Source of the DNA: Providencia alcalifaciens
GTDB lineage: Bacteria; Pseudomonadota; Gammaproteobacteria; Enterobacterales; Enterobacteriaceae
Assembly: GCA_025961275.1 (NCBI GenBank)
Contig: JAOQNJ010000001.1
Coordinates: forward strand, 1,819,353 to 1,883,352
Reading direction: 5' to 3'
Length of the DNA: 64,000 nt
Of this stretch, positions 1 through 8,602 are shown in pieces. The position numbers and the translations under genes were made by a program. How positions within the stretch are numbered: position 1 is the first letter of the stretch; every line of letters begins with the position of its first letter. Under the pieces are notes generated by a model. It did no database searches. It had not been told where the DNA came from and saw only the letters and a list, made by a program, of their open reading frames with translations.

Positions 1-3000
1 AAAACCCGCCAACCCCTTACCATGGTGCGGTCTGGCGTGTGCATAATCGATATCAATACGAAGTGTGGGACCCAAATCAACACATTGATGTGGCAACTGC
101 AACCGGCATTGATGATTTTAGTTGGATACGCGAACGTTCGGTCACAGGCTCTGTCACCCGTGACAAACTGATCGCAGAAGGCATTGGTGCGCGCATTTTG
201 TCGGGCGGCAATATGACGCTAAATATCACGGATTTACTCAAAAATGATGCTAGCACCATTACCTCAACCGGTGATTTGGATATCAAAGGCAAAGGGCATA
301 TTGAGAATACAGGCTATTCCGTGAATGAACGTCGTAAAGAATTTTATTCCGACCATTATGATGTCAGCAAAAGCCACTGGTATCCACAGTCCAGCAGTGA
401 CAAAACCACGGCACTCACCACCCTCGATGGCATTATTTCGGGTAATGGCAATGTCTCAATCACCAGTGCCAATATCACCAATACCACCGTCAATGCCGCG
501 CAAATAACGGCGTTAGAAGCCGCGATGAATGCGGCTAAAGCGGAACGTGCCGAATGGGAACGTAATCCACTGGCGTTTGATATTGATGGCGTGAATAAAC
601 AAGACCTCAATACCGCCATCACTGAGCAGGGGAAATCTGAACTCAATCAAACAGAGGGCACTTCGCCAATCGACCGACCTCTGCTTCCTGCTGAACTCGC
701 ATTAACTGAAAAACAGCACATTGGTGATGTGGCAACCTCAATCCCAGATAATGGCTTATTCCGTCCAAACTTAACCCCGGACAGCCCATTCTTGGTGGTC
801 ACCGACCCGCGCTTTACTGACAGAAATAAATTTATCAGCAGCGACTACCTGCTTGAGCGGGTTGGCTATTCCCCTGCCGATGTGCATAAGCGTTTAGGGG
901 ATGGCTTCTATGAACAACGCCTCGTCCGCGAACAAGTATTAAAACTTACCGGTCGCCCTTCTCTTCGTGAAGAAGATGCCATGGCGCAGTACCAATACCT
1001 GATGAATAATGGCGTTAAAGTTGCGGAAGAATTCAACTTGCGTCCCGGTGTTGCCTTGACGCCAGCACAAATCGCCGCTCTGCAACAAGATATCGTGTGG
1101 CTGGTCAGTGAAACCCTCGATACACCACAAGGCCCACAAACGGTCTGGGTTCCGAAAGTCTATTTAGCTAACACGACACTTAGCCTGACACAGCAAGGGG
1201 CCATGATCAGCGGTAAGACACTGAACTTATCCGCTGACAGCATTGATAATGCCGGAAACCTGTTGGCTGAAAAAGGCCTTGAGGTCGATGCAAAACAATT
1301 TATGCACCATGATGGGGATATCAAAGCGGATACTATCAATATCCAAGCCGATAGCCTCACGTTAAGCACCAACTTACAAGATGCCTTACGTCAAGCAACG
1401 ATGAGTGCCACCGATATCACCTTAAGTGGCCATGATGTGCAATTGCAAGGCGCTAAACTGGATGCGACGGGGGATATCAAGCTTAATGCGCGCGATAACT
1501 TGTCCATTACGGCAGTGAAAAGTACCCATACCGGCAGTATTGATGTGATTGCGGGAGCGATGGGTGAACGCGGTAATGAAGGTCTAGATGCGACTGGTGG
1601 CCTTGCCCATATCAGCGGCGAATGGCAGCTCGCACAAAGTAGCGAACTCAGCGCTGGTGGAAATCTCAGCCTCAATGCCGGAAAGGACATCACCGTCAAA
1701 GGCAGCCAAGCGCAAGCTGGCAGCACACTGGATGTCAATGCGGGTGGTGATATCAATATCCTATCGGATAAAACCACCAATAAAAGCCAACTCGATGCAC
1801 AAGGCAACGGTTCTTCCGTCAGCAATGCCCGTGAAGAAGACAGCTTAGTGCTCAGTACGCTCAGTGGTGACAAAGGCGTTTCACTGAACGCGGGCAACAA
1901 CTTGGTAGCAGAAGGCGCTCAAGTCGATAGCCAAGCAGGTAAAATCAGTGTCTCAGCACAAGATGTGACTATCACGGCGGCAACCCAAGACACCCATGCG
2001 CTAGACCAAGAGCAAACTCGCAATGGCAGCAGCAAAGGCTCCCGAGTCGATGAGACCTCATCCCATGAGGTGGTCGGCAGCACATTCAGCGGACAAAACG
2101 GCGTCGATATCACCGCGCGTGATAAAGACATCACCGTCACGGGTAGTACCATCCACAGTGAAAAAGGCGAAATCACCCTTGATGCAAAACAAAATGTGAC
2201 ACTCAATACCGCCACGGAAGAAAATAAAAAATATGTTGAAGAGCAGCGTAGCAGTAAAGGCTTCTTAAGCGCCAGCAGTGAGCACACCCTCCAAAACGAT
2301 GAAACCACGCGAGAAAAAGACAGTTTGCTCAGCGGCGAAAAAGTGACCATCAACGCAGGTAATGACCTGACCGTCAAAGGCTCCTCCGTGGTGGCAGAAA
2401 ACGATGTCAGCTTAACCGCTGGCAACAATGTTGATATTACTGCCGCGACCGAAACCGACTCGCATTATCTCCTCGAAGAGAAGAAAAAAAGCGGCCTAAT
2501 GAGTAGCGGTGGCATTGGCTTTAGTGTGGGTAAACAATCCTCCCGCCATGAAGTGGATGAAAAAGGCACCACCCAAAGCCAAAGTGTCAGCACCATTGGT
2601 AGCACACAAGGTAACGTCAACATCACCGCTGGCAACAAACTGCATGTGGGCGGCGCTGACCTGATTGCTCAAAAAGACTTAAACCTCACGGGCGACAGCG
2701 TCCAAATCGCCCCGGGCTATGATGAACGAACTCGCACTGAGACATTTGAAACCCAGCAAAGTGGGTTTGGTATTTCGCTCTCTGGCAGTGCAGGCAGCTC
2801 CCTCAATACCGCCGTCAGCACCGCACAGCAAGCTCGTAAAGAAAGTGACGGTCGTTTAAGTGCCCTACAAAATACCAAAGCGGTATTATCGGGTGTTCAA
2901 GCGCAGCAAGCTTATGAGTTGGATGGACTGAAAACCGATGCGGCCAATGCTCACAACGCGGCGGGTAATTACAAACCGGGCGATAAAGACTATCAAAAAG

Positions 3001-5420
3001 GCGCGACCAATACAGTTGGTGTCAACGTATCTTACGGCAGCCAATCGTCGAAAAGCGAAACGCACACCGACAGTCGCCAGTCGCAAGGCAGCACCTTAAA
3101 TGCCGGACAAAATCTGTCGATTACCGCAACGGGGAAAAATAAAGACAGCAACCCAGAAAGTGGCAATATCACGGTCGTCGGCAGTGAGCTCAAAGCGGGC
3201 AAAGACTTGTCACTGTCTGCCACACAAGATATCAACCTAGTCTCGGCCCAAAACACCGAGCAGACAAACAGCAAAAACAGCAGCAAAGGCAGCAGTGTCG
3301 GGGTTGGTGTGGGCGTGGGTGCAGGCGGCTACGGGGTCAATGTCTCAGCCTCCGTCAACCAAGGCAAAGGCCATGAGAAAGGCAATGGCCTCACCCACAC
3401 CGAAACCACGCTGGATGCAGGTAACAAACTCACCTTAAACAGTGGGCAAGACACCACCCTCAAAGGGGCACAAGTCAGTGGTGAGCAAGTCACTGTCAAT
3501 GTCGGTCGTGACCTCACCCTGCAAAGTGAGCAAGACAGTGACCGCTATGATGCGAAACAGCAAGAGGTCAGCGTCGGTGGCGGTTACACGATAGGTGGCA
3601 CGCCAAACATCAATATCAGTGCCAGCAAAGACAAGATACACAGTAACTACGACAGTGTGAAAGAACAAACCGGTATTTTTGCAGGCAAAGGCGGCTTTGA
3701 TGTCAACGTCAAAGAGCACACTCAGCTTGATGGCGCGGTGATTGCATCAACGGCGGACAAAGATAAAAATCGCCTTGATACGGGCACATTAGGCTGGAAA
3801 GATATCGATAACAAAGCCGACTTTACCGCCGAGCACACGGGCGGTTCGATTGGCACCGGTGGCCCAATTGGCAGCCAGCTGGTGACCAATGCTGCGGGCG
3901 GGTTACTCTCTAACGCCAATAATAGCGGCCATTCCGAAGGCACCACGCAATCGGCAGTCAGTGACGGTACCGTCATTGTTCGCAATGAAGACAAACAAAA
4001 ACAGGATGTTAACGAGCTCAACCGTGATACCGAACACGCCAATGACGGCAGCATCAACCCGATATTCGATAAAGAAAAAGAGCAAAACCGCTTAAAACAA
4101 TCCCAGTTAATTGGCGAAATCGGTAATCAGACCATGGATATCATCCGCACTGAAGGGGATATTGCCGGTCTGAAAGCCCAGAAAGACCCAGATGCCCTTG
4201 CCATCGCTAAAAAACAACTGGAAGCGGCGGGTAAAACACTTACCGATGACGCCATTAAGCAACAAGCCTACAACAACGCCATGGCACAGTACGGCACGGG
4301 CAGCGACTTCCAAAAAGCCGCTCAAGCGGTTACAGGGTTGCTGCAAGGGCTGGCAGGTGATAATTTAGCAGGCGCACTGGCAAATGCCTCATCGCCGTAC
4401 TTAGCGACCAAGATTAAAGAGCTGACAACTGACCCAGCTACTGGTGAAGTTAACAAAGCAACCAATGCCATGGCACATGCTGTGTTAGGCGCTGTAGTCG
4501 CTGAGCTAAATAACCAATCTGCCGTTGCTGGTGGTTTAGGTGCTGGTGGCGGTGAGTTGTCCGCTAAAGTGATTATGGATACCCTCTTCCCGGGCAAGAA
4601 GGTTTCAGACTTAACCGAAAGTGAGAAGCAACAAGTCAGCGCACTGAGCCAATTGGCTTCAGGATTAGCTGGCGGGCTGACTACTGGTGATGTGGCGGGT
4701 GCAATTACTGGCTCGCAAGCAGCGAAGAATGCGGTTGAGAATAACTCACTGTCTCAAGCAGGGAAAGTGGCTTGGTGGTTAGTTCGTCCTAGCACTATAG
4801 GTGCTCCAGTTACTACGACAGCTCCTGAAGTATTAATGAGCCAATTAGGGTTAACACAAACTGAGGCCGAAGATTTTTTATCGAGCTTATCGCCATTTGG
4901 TGAAGGAAATGCAATTAGACTAGCTCTTGCTGATCCTGCTGGAAATGAGGAGTTCACAAAAGTAGTATTGGCTACTTATGAACAATATGGTTCTTTGGCT
5001 AATTCATCTAAAAATGAAGGTGTTGATTCAGGCAATAAATCTACGTCGGAGCAGAATAGTGCAGTTGGTGGTGTTAGTACTGGTTCTCCTAATGGGATAG
5101 AACCCCCAAATGATGACAAAAAGAAGAATGAGTCTAAAAACAAAGAAACTACGGTTGATGACTTAATACAAACTTCACAAGAAGGAAGAAAAACGACAGG
5201 AAGGGCTAAGCAATATGAACGGTCTGGAGGAATGGAGTCAGCGAATAGAGATTTTGATGCTCTTTCACCTACAAACGTTCGTGAGATACCATCAGGCAGA
5301 GTCGGAAAATTACCAGATGGTAGTACTGTAATAGTAAGAACTAAAAGTTCTGATGGAAGGCCAACTCTTGAAATTCAGCATGTAAAAAATAAGCAAACTA
5401 AATTTAGATATGGAGAATAA
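1..5420 (+). CDS. cdiA: CdiA-type contact-dependent inhibition toxin/adhesin, 3' part (5' end outside window)
   Basis: The frame is open to the left edge, so this is the C-terminal ~1,800 residues of a larger two-partner-secretion exoprotein; the first GTG at 39 is not the real start. It shows a conserved segment at about 780-1170 nt (TDPRFTDRNKF, LGDGFYEQRLVREQ, LMNNGV) typical of CdiA/haemagglutinins. Long FHA-2 type repeats follow (recurring NAGxxLxxxG, DITVTGS, LNAGxxL units, about nt 1200-3700), then a pretoxin region and the VENN motif (nt 4734-4745). In the family everything after VENN is the variable toxin delivered into neighbours; here it is about 225 residues. The last ~70 residues (GRAKQYERSGGMESANRDF, then GRPTLEIQ) look like a compact C-terminal toxin domain seen in other polymorphic toxins; its activity is not assigned. 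Base composition becomes AT-richer after VENN, as expected of an exchanged cassette. The stop overlaps the immunity gene. Confidence 0.93.
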   Translation, partial: NPPTPYHGAVWRVHNRYQYEVWDPNQHIDVATATGIDDFSWIRERSVTGSVTRDKLIAEGIGARILSGGNMTLNITDLLKNDASTITSTGDLDIKGKGHIENTGYSVNERRKEFYSDHYDVSKSHWYPQSSSDKTTALTTLDGIISGNGNVSITSANITNTTVNAAQITALEAAMNAAKAERAEWERNPLAFDIDGVNKQDLNTAITEQGKSELNQTEGTSPIDRPLLPAELALTEKQHIGDVATSIPDNGLFRPNLTPDSPFLVVTDPRFTDRNKFISSDYLLERVGYSPADVHKRLGDGFYEQRLVREQVLKLTGRPSLREEDAMAQYQYLMNNGVKVAEEFNLRPGVALTPAQIAALQQDIVWLVSETLDTPQGPQTVWVPKVYLANTTLSLTQQGAMISGKTLNLSADSIDNAGNLLAEKGLEVDAKQFMHHDGDIKADTINIQADSLTLSTNLQDALRQATMSATDITLSGHDVQLQGAKLDATGDIKLNARDNLSITAVKSTHTGSIDVIAGAMGERGNEGLDATGGLAHISGEWQLAQSSELSAGGNLSLNAGKDITVKGSQAQAGSTLDVNAGGDINILSDKTTNKSQLDAQGNGSSVSNAREEDSLVLSTLSGDKGVSLNAGNNLVAEGAQVDSQAGKISVSAQDVTITAATQDTHALDQEQTRNGSSKGSRVDETSSHEVVGSTFSGQNGVDITARDKDITVTGSTIHSEKGEITLDAKQNVTLNTATEENKKYVEEQRSSKGFLSASSEHTLQNDETTREKDSLLSGEKVTINAGNDLTVKGSSVVAENDVSLTAGNNVDITAATETDSHYLLEEKKKSGLMSSGGIGFSVGKQSSRHEVDEKGTTQSQSVSTIGSTQGNVNITAGNKLHVGGADLIAQKDLNLTGDSVQIAPGYDERTRTETFETQQSGFGISLSGSAGSSLNTAVSTAQQARKESDGRLSALQNTKAVLSGVQAQQAYELDGLKTDAANAHNAAGNYKPGDKDYQKGATNTVGVNVSYGSQSSKSETHTDSRQSQGSTLNAGQNLSITATGKNKDSNPESGNITVVGSELKAGKDLSLSATQDINLVSAQNTEQTNSKNSSKGSSVGVGVGVGAGGYGVNVSASVNQGKGHEKGNGLTHTETTLDAGNKLTLNSGQDTTLKGAQVSGEQVTVNVGRDLTLQSEQDSDRYDAKQQEVSVGGGYTIGGTPNINISASKDKIHSNYDSVKEQTGIFAGKGGFDVNVKEHTQLDGAVIASTADKDKNRLDTGTLGWKDIDNKADFTAEHTGGSIGTGGPIGSQLVTNAAGGLLSNANNSGHSEGTTQSAVSDGTVIVRNEDKQKQDVNELNRDTEHANDGSINPIFDKEKEQNRLKQSQLIGEIGNQTMDIIRTEGDIAGLKAQKDPDALAIAKKQLEAAGKTLTDDAIKQQAYNNAMAQYGTGSDFQKAAQAVTGLLQGLAGDNLAGALANASSPYLATKIKELTTDPATGEVNKATNAMAHAVLGAVVAELNNQSAVAGGLGAGGGELSAKVIMDTLFPGKKVSDLTESEKQQVSALSQLASGLAGGLTTGDVAGAITGSQAAKNAVENNSLSQAGKVAWWLVRPSTIGAPVTTTAPEVLMSQLGLTQTEAEDFLSSLSPFGEGNAIRLALADPAGNEEFTKVVLATYEQYGSLANSSKNEGVDSGNKSTSEQNSAVGGVSTGSPNGIEPPNDDKKKNESKNKETTVDDLIQTSQEGRKTTGRAKQYERSGGMESANRDFDALSPTNVREIPSGRVGKLPDGSTVIVRTKSSDGRPTLEIQHVKNKQTKFRYGE

Positions 5421-5424
5421 AGCA

Positions 5425-5790
5425 ATGCAAGAGTTGTTAACTAGTTTAGGTAATAATTTATTAACTGATATCCAGTTAGATGATTTTAAATATGATTTAG
5501 AATCTCTTTCTCTAACCCTAAGCAAACCAGATGAATCATTCACCTTGTCATTTGAATGGGTATATTCATTTAGAGTTACAGGAGAAGGGGATCTCTTAAA
5601 AATGCAAGAACACTTTGATGGGCAAATGACTACCGGTTTATATAAAGTAGAAAACTCATCATATTTAAAATGGTTCCATGAACAGAGTGCAAATATACAC
5701 GATGATGTCATTGAACATTATTTGATCGTTACTATAGATGATGTTATAGAAGTAATTACATCAGCAGAACCATCAGTTCAAACTATGTAA
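5425..5790 (+). CDS. cdiI: Cognate CDI immunity protein (CdiI-like)
   Basis: Small acidic protein (121 aa) directly after the cdiA tail. I prefer ATG 5425 because a GGAG lies about 9 nt upstream at 5412-5415; an alternative ATG at 5410 overlaps the cdiA stop by 11 nt. No signal peptide or membrane segment is visible, so it should be cytoplasmic, as expected for a protein that binds the toxin domain. I do not recognise the sequence family; the call rests on position, size, acidity and low GC. A hairpin follows at 5799-5821. Confidence 0.8.
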   Translation: MQELLTSLGNNLLTDIQLDDFKYDLESLSLTLSKPDESFTLSFEWVYSFRVTGEGDLLKMQEHFDGQMTTGLYKVENSSYLKWFHEQSANIHDDVIEHYLIVTIDDVIEVITSAEPSVQTM

Positions 5791-5798
5791 AAATCAAA

Positions 5799-5821
5799 GA
5801 TCCCAGTTCTACACTGGGATC
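5799..5821 (+). terminator. Hairpin after cdiI
   Basis: A perfect 9-bp inverted repeat (GATCCCAGT / ACTGGGATC) with a 5-nt loop lies 8 nt after the cdiI stop. No U-tract follows, so termination is plausible but not certain. A nearly identical hairpin follows the second immunity gene at 7521-7549, showing that the two modules share their 3' flank. Confidence 0.55.
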
Positions 5822-5834
5822 CCCCTTACCTACC

Positions 5835-6074
5835 TCACTCCTCAGCCAGCCGGATAACCAACTGTCCGGCTTGGCGTGTGAGAGTGTAGTGCGTGCCAGT
5901 CTCAAACCCCAACTCGCTCAACCAATGCCCTCGGATAATCAGTTGTGGGCTGGGGTTGGGTTTACCGTTGTTCGGTGAATAACCCACGATATATTGTCTT
6001 GATTTTGCTGCTTCTTCTTTATTTATTGATTCTTTTACATTTTCAATAATTGAACACAAACTGAGAAAACGCAC
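5835..6074 (-). CDS. SymE-family small protein (AbrB/SpoVT-fold type toxin-like)
   Basis: 79 codons from a GTG at 6074. The core matches the SymE family: YIVGYSPNNGKPNPSPQL, then GHWLSELGF and a C-terminal QLVIRL strand. Known SymE is an SOS-induced toxin repressed by an antisense RNA. No ATG is present in frame upstream of the core and the N-terminus is weakly defined, so this may be a 5'-degenerate copy. It lies convergent to cdiI and is duplicated in damaged form at 7560-7843 within the repeated CDI module flank. Confidence 0.7.
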   Translation of the reverse strand: MRFLSLCSIIENVKESINKEEAAKSRQYIVGYSPNNGKPNPSPQLIIRGHWLSELGFETGTHYTLTRQAGQLVIRLAEE

Positions 6075-6204
6075 GTCGGGAAAATCGGCTCGCTGGGTTA
6101 AAATGCTCTTTGAAAATGTGATGTTAACTGGCTGAATGCACTAGGAAAAAATGGTTTTATCTGCCCATTTTGCAATGGAATGAGTTGTTGTTGAGAATAA
6201 CTCA
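6075..6204 (+). repeat. CDI module junction with VENN remnant, copy 1
   Basis: Together with 7766-7894 this forms a diverged direct repeat containing CGCACGTCGGGAAAATCGG and TTTTGCAATGGAATGAG. It ends in GTTGTTGTTGAGAATAAC, which encodes VVVENN in the frame of the following orphan toxin (nt 6184-6201), preceded by an in-frame TGA. This is the signature left when a CdiA C-terminal module is stored downstream of an active cdiA. Confidence 0.7.
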
Positions 6205-7068
6205 ATGGCACTTGGTGGAAACCTTGGGTTCTTATTTGCTGATATCCCAGATTGTGATGCGAGCTGTAAAGCAGACATAACTAAAGGCATTAATAATGGT
6301 AATTTAGTTGTGTCTGGAGCGTCGATGGGCGTCGTTGCAGCTGGCTACTCATTAGTTATAGCACCAGAAATGATAGCAACTGTTCGAGCTGCTTTAACAG
6401 GCTGTAAAGCAGCACCTGTAATATGCTTAAATGAAGTGGGTATATTTACAGCAGAGGTAGTAACACCGGGAGGAACTGGTGCCAGCGGTGCATTGATTAT
6501 TGGTAAAACAGCACAAGAAGTCTCGACAGTTAAACAAGTAATACAGTCAGAAGCCAAGGCTGGTAAGATTAACTTGAATCAGTTGACGAGTGCGGAGTCA
6601 ACAGTAATAAACTCAGGTAAAGATATCCTTAAGTTGCCTAATGGAAAACAAGGGACAGTCATACAGAATGCATTAGAACCTCATGAATACCAGCAAGCAT
6701 TAGATATTGTTAAATATAAGGGCGGTAATTTTAAAGGAGTTGAAAAAGAAAATTTCCAAGGAATAGATGGATGGCTAGATGGTGTCCCGGTCCAATTAAA
6801 ATTAGTAGAAGGGCAGAGCATCAACGCTGTTAGGCGCAATATTGTGAGTGGTGCCAAAGATATGCAAAAAGCTGGCTATCAAGGGGATCTATATGTGGAT
6901 GCATCTAAAACAGGTGTAAGCATGAAAGAAATGATTGACCACTTTAAATCTGGCTCTCCAGTTAGCAATATCACAAAAGAAGGCACGGTAAATAATATTT
7001 ACATTAAAACCCAAGATGGCTGGCTTAATGTTACAAGTGGCTCAATTAGTACCAATGGAGGAAAATAA
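6205..7068 (+). CDS. Orphan CdiA C-terminal toxin module
   Basis: 287 aa in frame with a VENN remnant immediately upstream (6190-6201); no real N-terminal exporter region exists, so it resembles an orphan cdiA-CT. ATG 6205 has only a weak GAG upstream. The first ~110 residues are hydrophobic and Gly/Ala-rich (MGVVAAGYSLVIAPE), like cytoplasm-entry regions. The C-terminal ~130 residues carry GIDGWLDGVPVQLKL, a D-x(n)-QxK arrangement that would suit a PDDEXK-type nuclease, though this is inference. It overlaps the next gene by one base, as toxin/immunity pairs usually do. It could be activated by recombination between VENN sequences replacing the cdiA tail at 4746-5420. Confidence 0.75.
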   Translation: MALGGNLGFLFADIPDCDASCKADITKGINNGNLVVSGASMGVVAAGYSLVIAPEMIATVRAALTGCKAAPVICLNEVGIFTAEVVTPGGTGASGALIIGKTAQEVSTVKQVIQSEAKAGKINLNQLTSAESTVINSGKDILKLPNGKQGTVIQNALEPHEYQQALDIVKYKGGNFKGVEKENFQGIDGWLDGVPVQLKLVEGQSINAVRRNIVSGAKDMQKAGYQGDLYVDASKTGVSMKEMIDHFKSGSPVSNITKEGTVNNIYIKTQDGWLNVTSGSISTNGGK

Positions 7069-7517
7069 TGTCTAACGAAATTTTATTTCCAATTAAAAAG
7101 CTTCCTCAATTTGAAGATATCCTCAATAGTATCGTCGATGGGTTTAATGACTTTTCTTTGTCTACAAAACAATTAACTATAGGTATATCAGCTAAAAAAG
7201 GACTAAATTTACTTGATAAGTTTATCTATATACACGACCACCAATATGATTATTTTTGTTGGATAAGTTTTAACTTTATTGAAGAAAATCTACGTGATAT
7301 AGATGATATAGAGTACCCATACATGGTAAGTGTCTCCACAAGAGGTGAGAGCAACTTAAAGTTTTCAGTTTTAATTTTATATATAATATCTAGCTCATTG
7401 AATTCAAGAGTAATTTATGATGATGCTTATTTAATCCAAGCTAAAGAGCCTTATCCATCTTCTGAATTAAAACTATTTGTTGAGCGTTACATTCAAGATC
7501 TTTACTCTATTAATTAA
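7068..7517 (+). CDS. Orphan CDI immunity protein
   Basis: 149 aa; ATG overlaps the stop of the orphan toxin (TAATG) and is preceded by GGAGGAAA. AT-rich, no signal peptide, no family recognised. Position makes it the likely partner of the 6205-7068 toxin; in known CDI arrays orphan immunity genes can stay expressed and protect against the stored toxin. Confidence 0.72.
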   Translation: MSNEILFPIKKLPQFEDILNSIVDGFNDFSLSTKQLTIGISAKKGLNLLDKFIYIHDHQYDYFCWISFNFIEENLRDIDDIEYPYMVSVSTRGESNLKFSVLILYIISSSLNSRVIYDDAYLIQAKEPYPSSELKLFVERYIQDLYSIN

Positions 7518-7520
7518 TGA

Positions 7521-7549
7521 GACGATCCCAGTTCTCTGCTGGGATCGTC
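7521..7549 (+). terminator. Hairpin after orphan immunity gene
   Basis: Perfect 11-bp stem GACGATCCCAG / CTGGGATCGTC with a 7-nt loop, 3 nt after the stop codon. Homologous to the hairpin at 5799-5821. No U-tract. Confidence 0.55.
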
Positions 7550-7559
7550 CTTAAATATC

Positions 7560-7843
7560 TTACTCATTCTCAACCAGCTGGATAATCAACTGTCCGGCTT
7601 GGCGAGAGAGGGTGTAGTGGCTCCCCACCTCAAATCCCATCTCTTTCAGACACTTACTGCTTAAGGTGAGTTGTGGCTGGAGTTGGGTTTACCGCGGTTA
7701 GGGGCGTAACCCACTGAATATCGTCTGGTTTTATCACCATTTTTATCTCTTTCTAAATTCAAAAACGCACGTCGGGAAAATCGGTTGGTCGGGTTAAAAA
7801 GCACTGGCAAAATGGCATTGTAAGTCACTGACAGCACTAGCAA
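7560..7843 (-). pseudogene. SymE-like pseudogene, single-base frameshift
   Basis: Second copy of the 5835-6074 gene. The 5' part reads RRYSVGYAPNRGKPNSS and then stops. Shifting frame at about 7670-7678 restores LTLSSKCLKEMGFEVGSH and QAGQLIIQLVENE up to the TAA at 7560-7562. One missing C in the codons for S-P-Q explains it. The upstream part (MLVLSVTYNAIL) is not SymE-like and is probably not coding. Confidence 0.7.
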
Positions 7844-7894
7844 AAATGGGTTTTATTATCCCGTTTTGCAATGGAATGAGTTGTTGTTGAGAAT
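7766..7894 (+). repeat. CDI module junction with VENN remnant, copy 2
   Basis: Same organisation as 6075-6204: CGCACGTCGGGAAAATCGG, TTTTGCAATGGAATGAG and GTTGTTGTTGAGAAT, but it stops inside the VENN codons and continues as antisense arsD sequence. A third toxin module was therefore cut off here by a later rearrangement. Confidence 0.65.
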
Positions 7895-8156
7895 ATCGAC
7901 CAGTCAGCACAATCTCACCATCAAGAATCAATAGTGGAAGTGACTCGGCACCTGCGGTTTCCAAAAATGTTTTTGCTTTTGTGTTGTTAACGAACGCCAT
8001 TGGCTCTTGTGCTAAATTAAAACGCATTATATTTGCCCCTTGTTTTTTTAACCAATCCGCATCTGTTGCGAAGTCTACCAATGCTTGATCGACTTCGGTT
8101 CCACAAACACCAGAGCTACAACATAACGCTGGGTCAAAGACTTCTAGTTTTTTCAT
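7794..8156 (-). CDS. arsD: ArsD-like arsenic metallochaperone/regulator, C-terminus replaced
   Basis: 120 aa. The N-terminal ~82 residues are clearly ArsD: MKKLEVFDPALCCSSGVCG (vicinal Cys pair plus the third Cys used to carry As(III)/Sb(III) to ArsA), VDQALVDF, RFNLAQEPMAFV and LPLLILDGE. After TGRYS the sequence (QQQLIPLQNGIIKPIF) is antisense of the CDI junction repeat, so the native C-terminal region is lost and the similar total length is a coincidence. No arsA, arsB or arsC follows, so the operon is a stub and resistance function is unlikely. Confidence 0.85.
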   Translation of the reverse strand: MKKLEVFDPALCCSSGVCGTEVDQALVDFATDADWLKKQGANIMRFNLAQEPMAFVNNTKAKTFLETAGAESLPLLILDGEIVLTGRYSQQQLIPLQNGIIKPIFASAVSDLQCHFASAF

Positions 8157-8203
8157 ACCTCAACCTTATATGTGTTTTTTCATATATGTTAATTTAAAAA
8201 ATT

Positions 8204-8539
8204 TTATGCGGAACAACTACTCGCAGATTTTTTTGTCTCTAGGCGTTTGAGCAAATCTGCAACTCTACCTTTCTCTGTTGAATAAGTGAGATCAATGACA
8301 CTTTTCACCCACGGTAGTAATGCTGGAGATAACCGATAATGAACCCATTTACCATGTTTTGAATCGAGCAACAGACCCGACTCTCTAAGCATTGCTAGAT
8401 GTCGAGAAGTCTTTGGTTGCGATAAATTCAAGGCAGTATAGATATCGCAAACACACAATTCGCCAGATACTTTTAGCAATAGCACGATATCCAGTCTGGT
8501 TTGGTCACCTAAAATTTTAAACAGTTGTAATGGTTCCAT
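8204..8539 (-). CDS. arsR: ArsR-family arsenic-responsive repressor
   Basis: 111 aa winged-helix repressor. ELCVCDIY carries the Cys-Val-Cys inducer-binding site in the recognition region, followed by the helix-turn-helix LSQPKTSRHLAMLRESGL and the wing GKWVHYRLSP. It normally represses its own arsRD(ABC) operon until As(III) or Sb(III) binds. Here only arsR and a truncated arsD remain, with a 47-bp gap between them. It appears intact. Confidence 0.9.
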   Translation of the reverse strand: MEPLQLFKILGDQTRLDIVLLLKVSGELCVCDIYTALNLSQPKTSRHLAMLRESGLLLDSKHGKWVHYRLSPALLPWVKSVIDLTYSTEKGRVADLLKRLETKKSASSCSA

Positions 8540-8579
8540 GTGTACCCCTTCAATCTTTTATTTAAATTATACCTAAAAA

Positions 8580-8602
8580 ATACATGCGTCAAATCGAATA
8601 TG
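8580..8602. promoter_or_regulatory. Possible ArsR operator
   Basis: Imperfect inverted repeat ACATGCG-(tcaaat)-CGAATATGT about 40 bp upstream of arsR, in the place where ArsR operators usually lie. The assignment is by position and partial symmetry only. The rest of 8603-8878 is AT-rich, with no gene and no clear promoter that I can defend. Confidence 0.35.

Noticed and set aside
2000..3700. DNA-level tandem repeats in cdiA
   Set aside because: The similarity is at protein level (FHA repeats); the DNA units are too diverged to call as repeats.
3032..4057. Long minus-strand frames inside cdiA and similar antisense frames within the tail genes
   Set aside because: They lie antisense to recognised proteins, show no family features and lack ribosome-binding sites.
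7661..7843. A separate 60-aa gene
   Set aside because: Its C-terminal part is the SymE core running out of frame and its N-terminal part is junction DNA; treated as a pseudogene.
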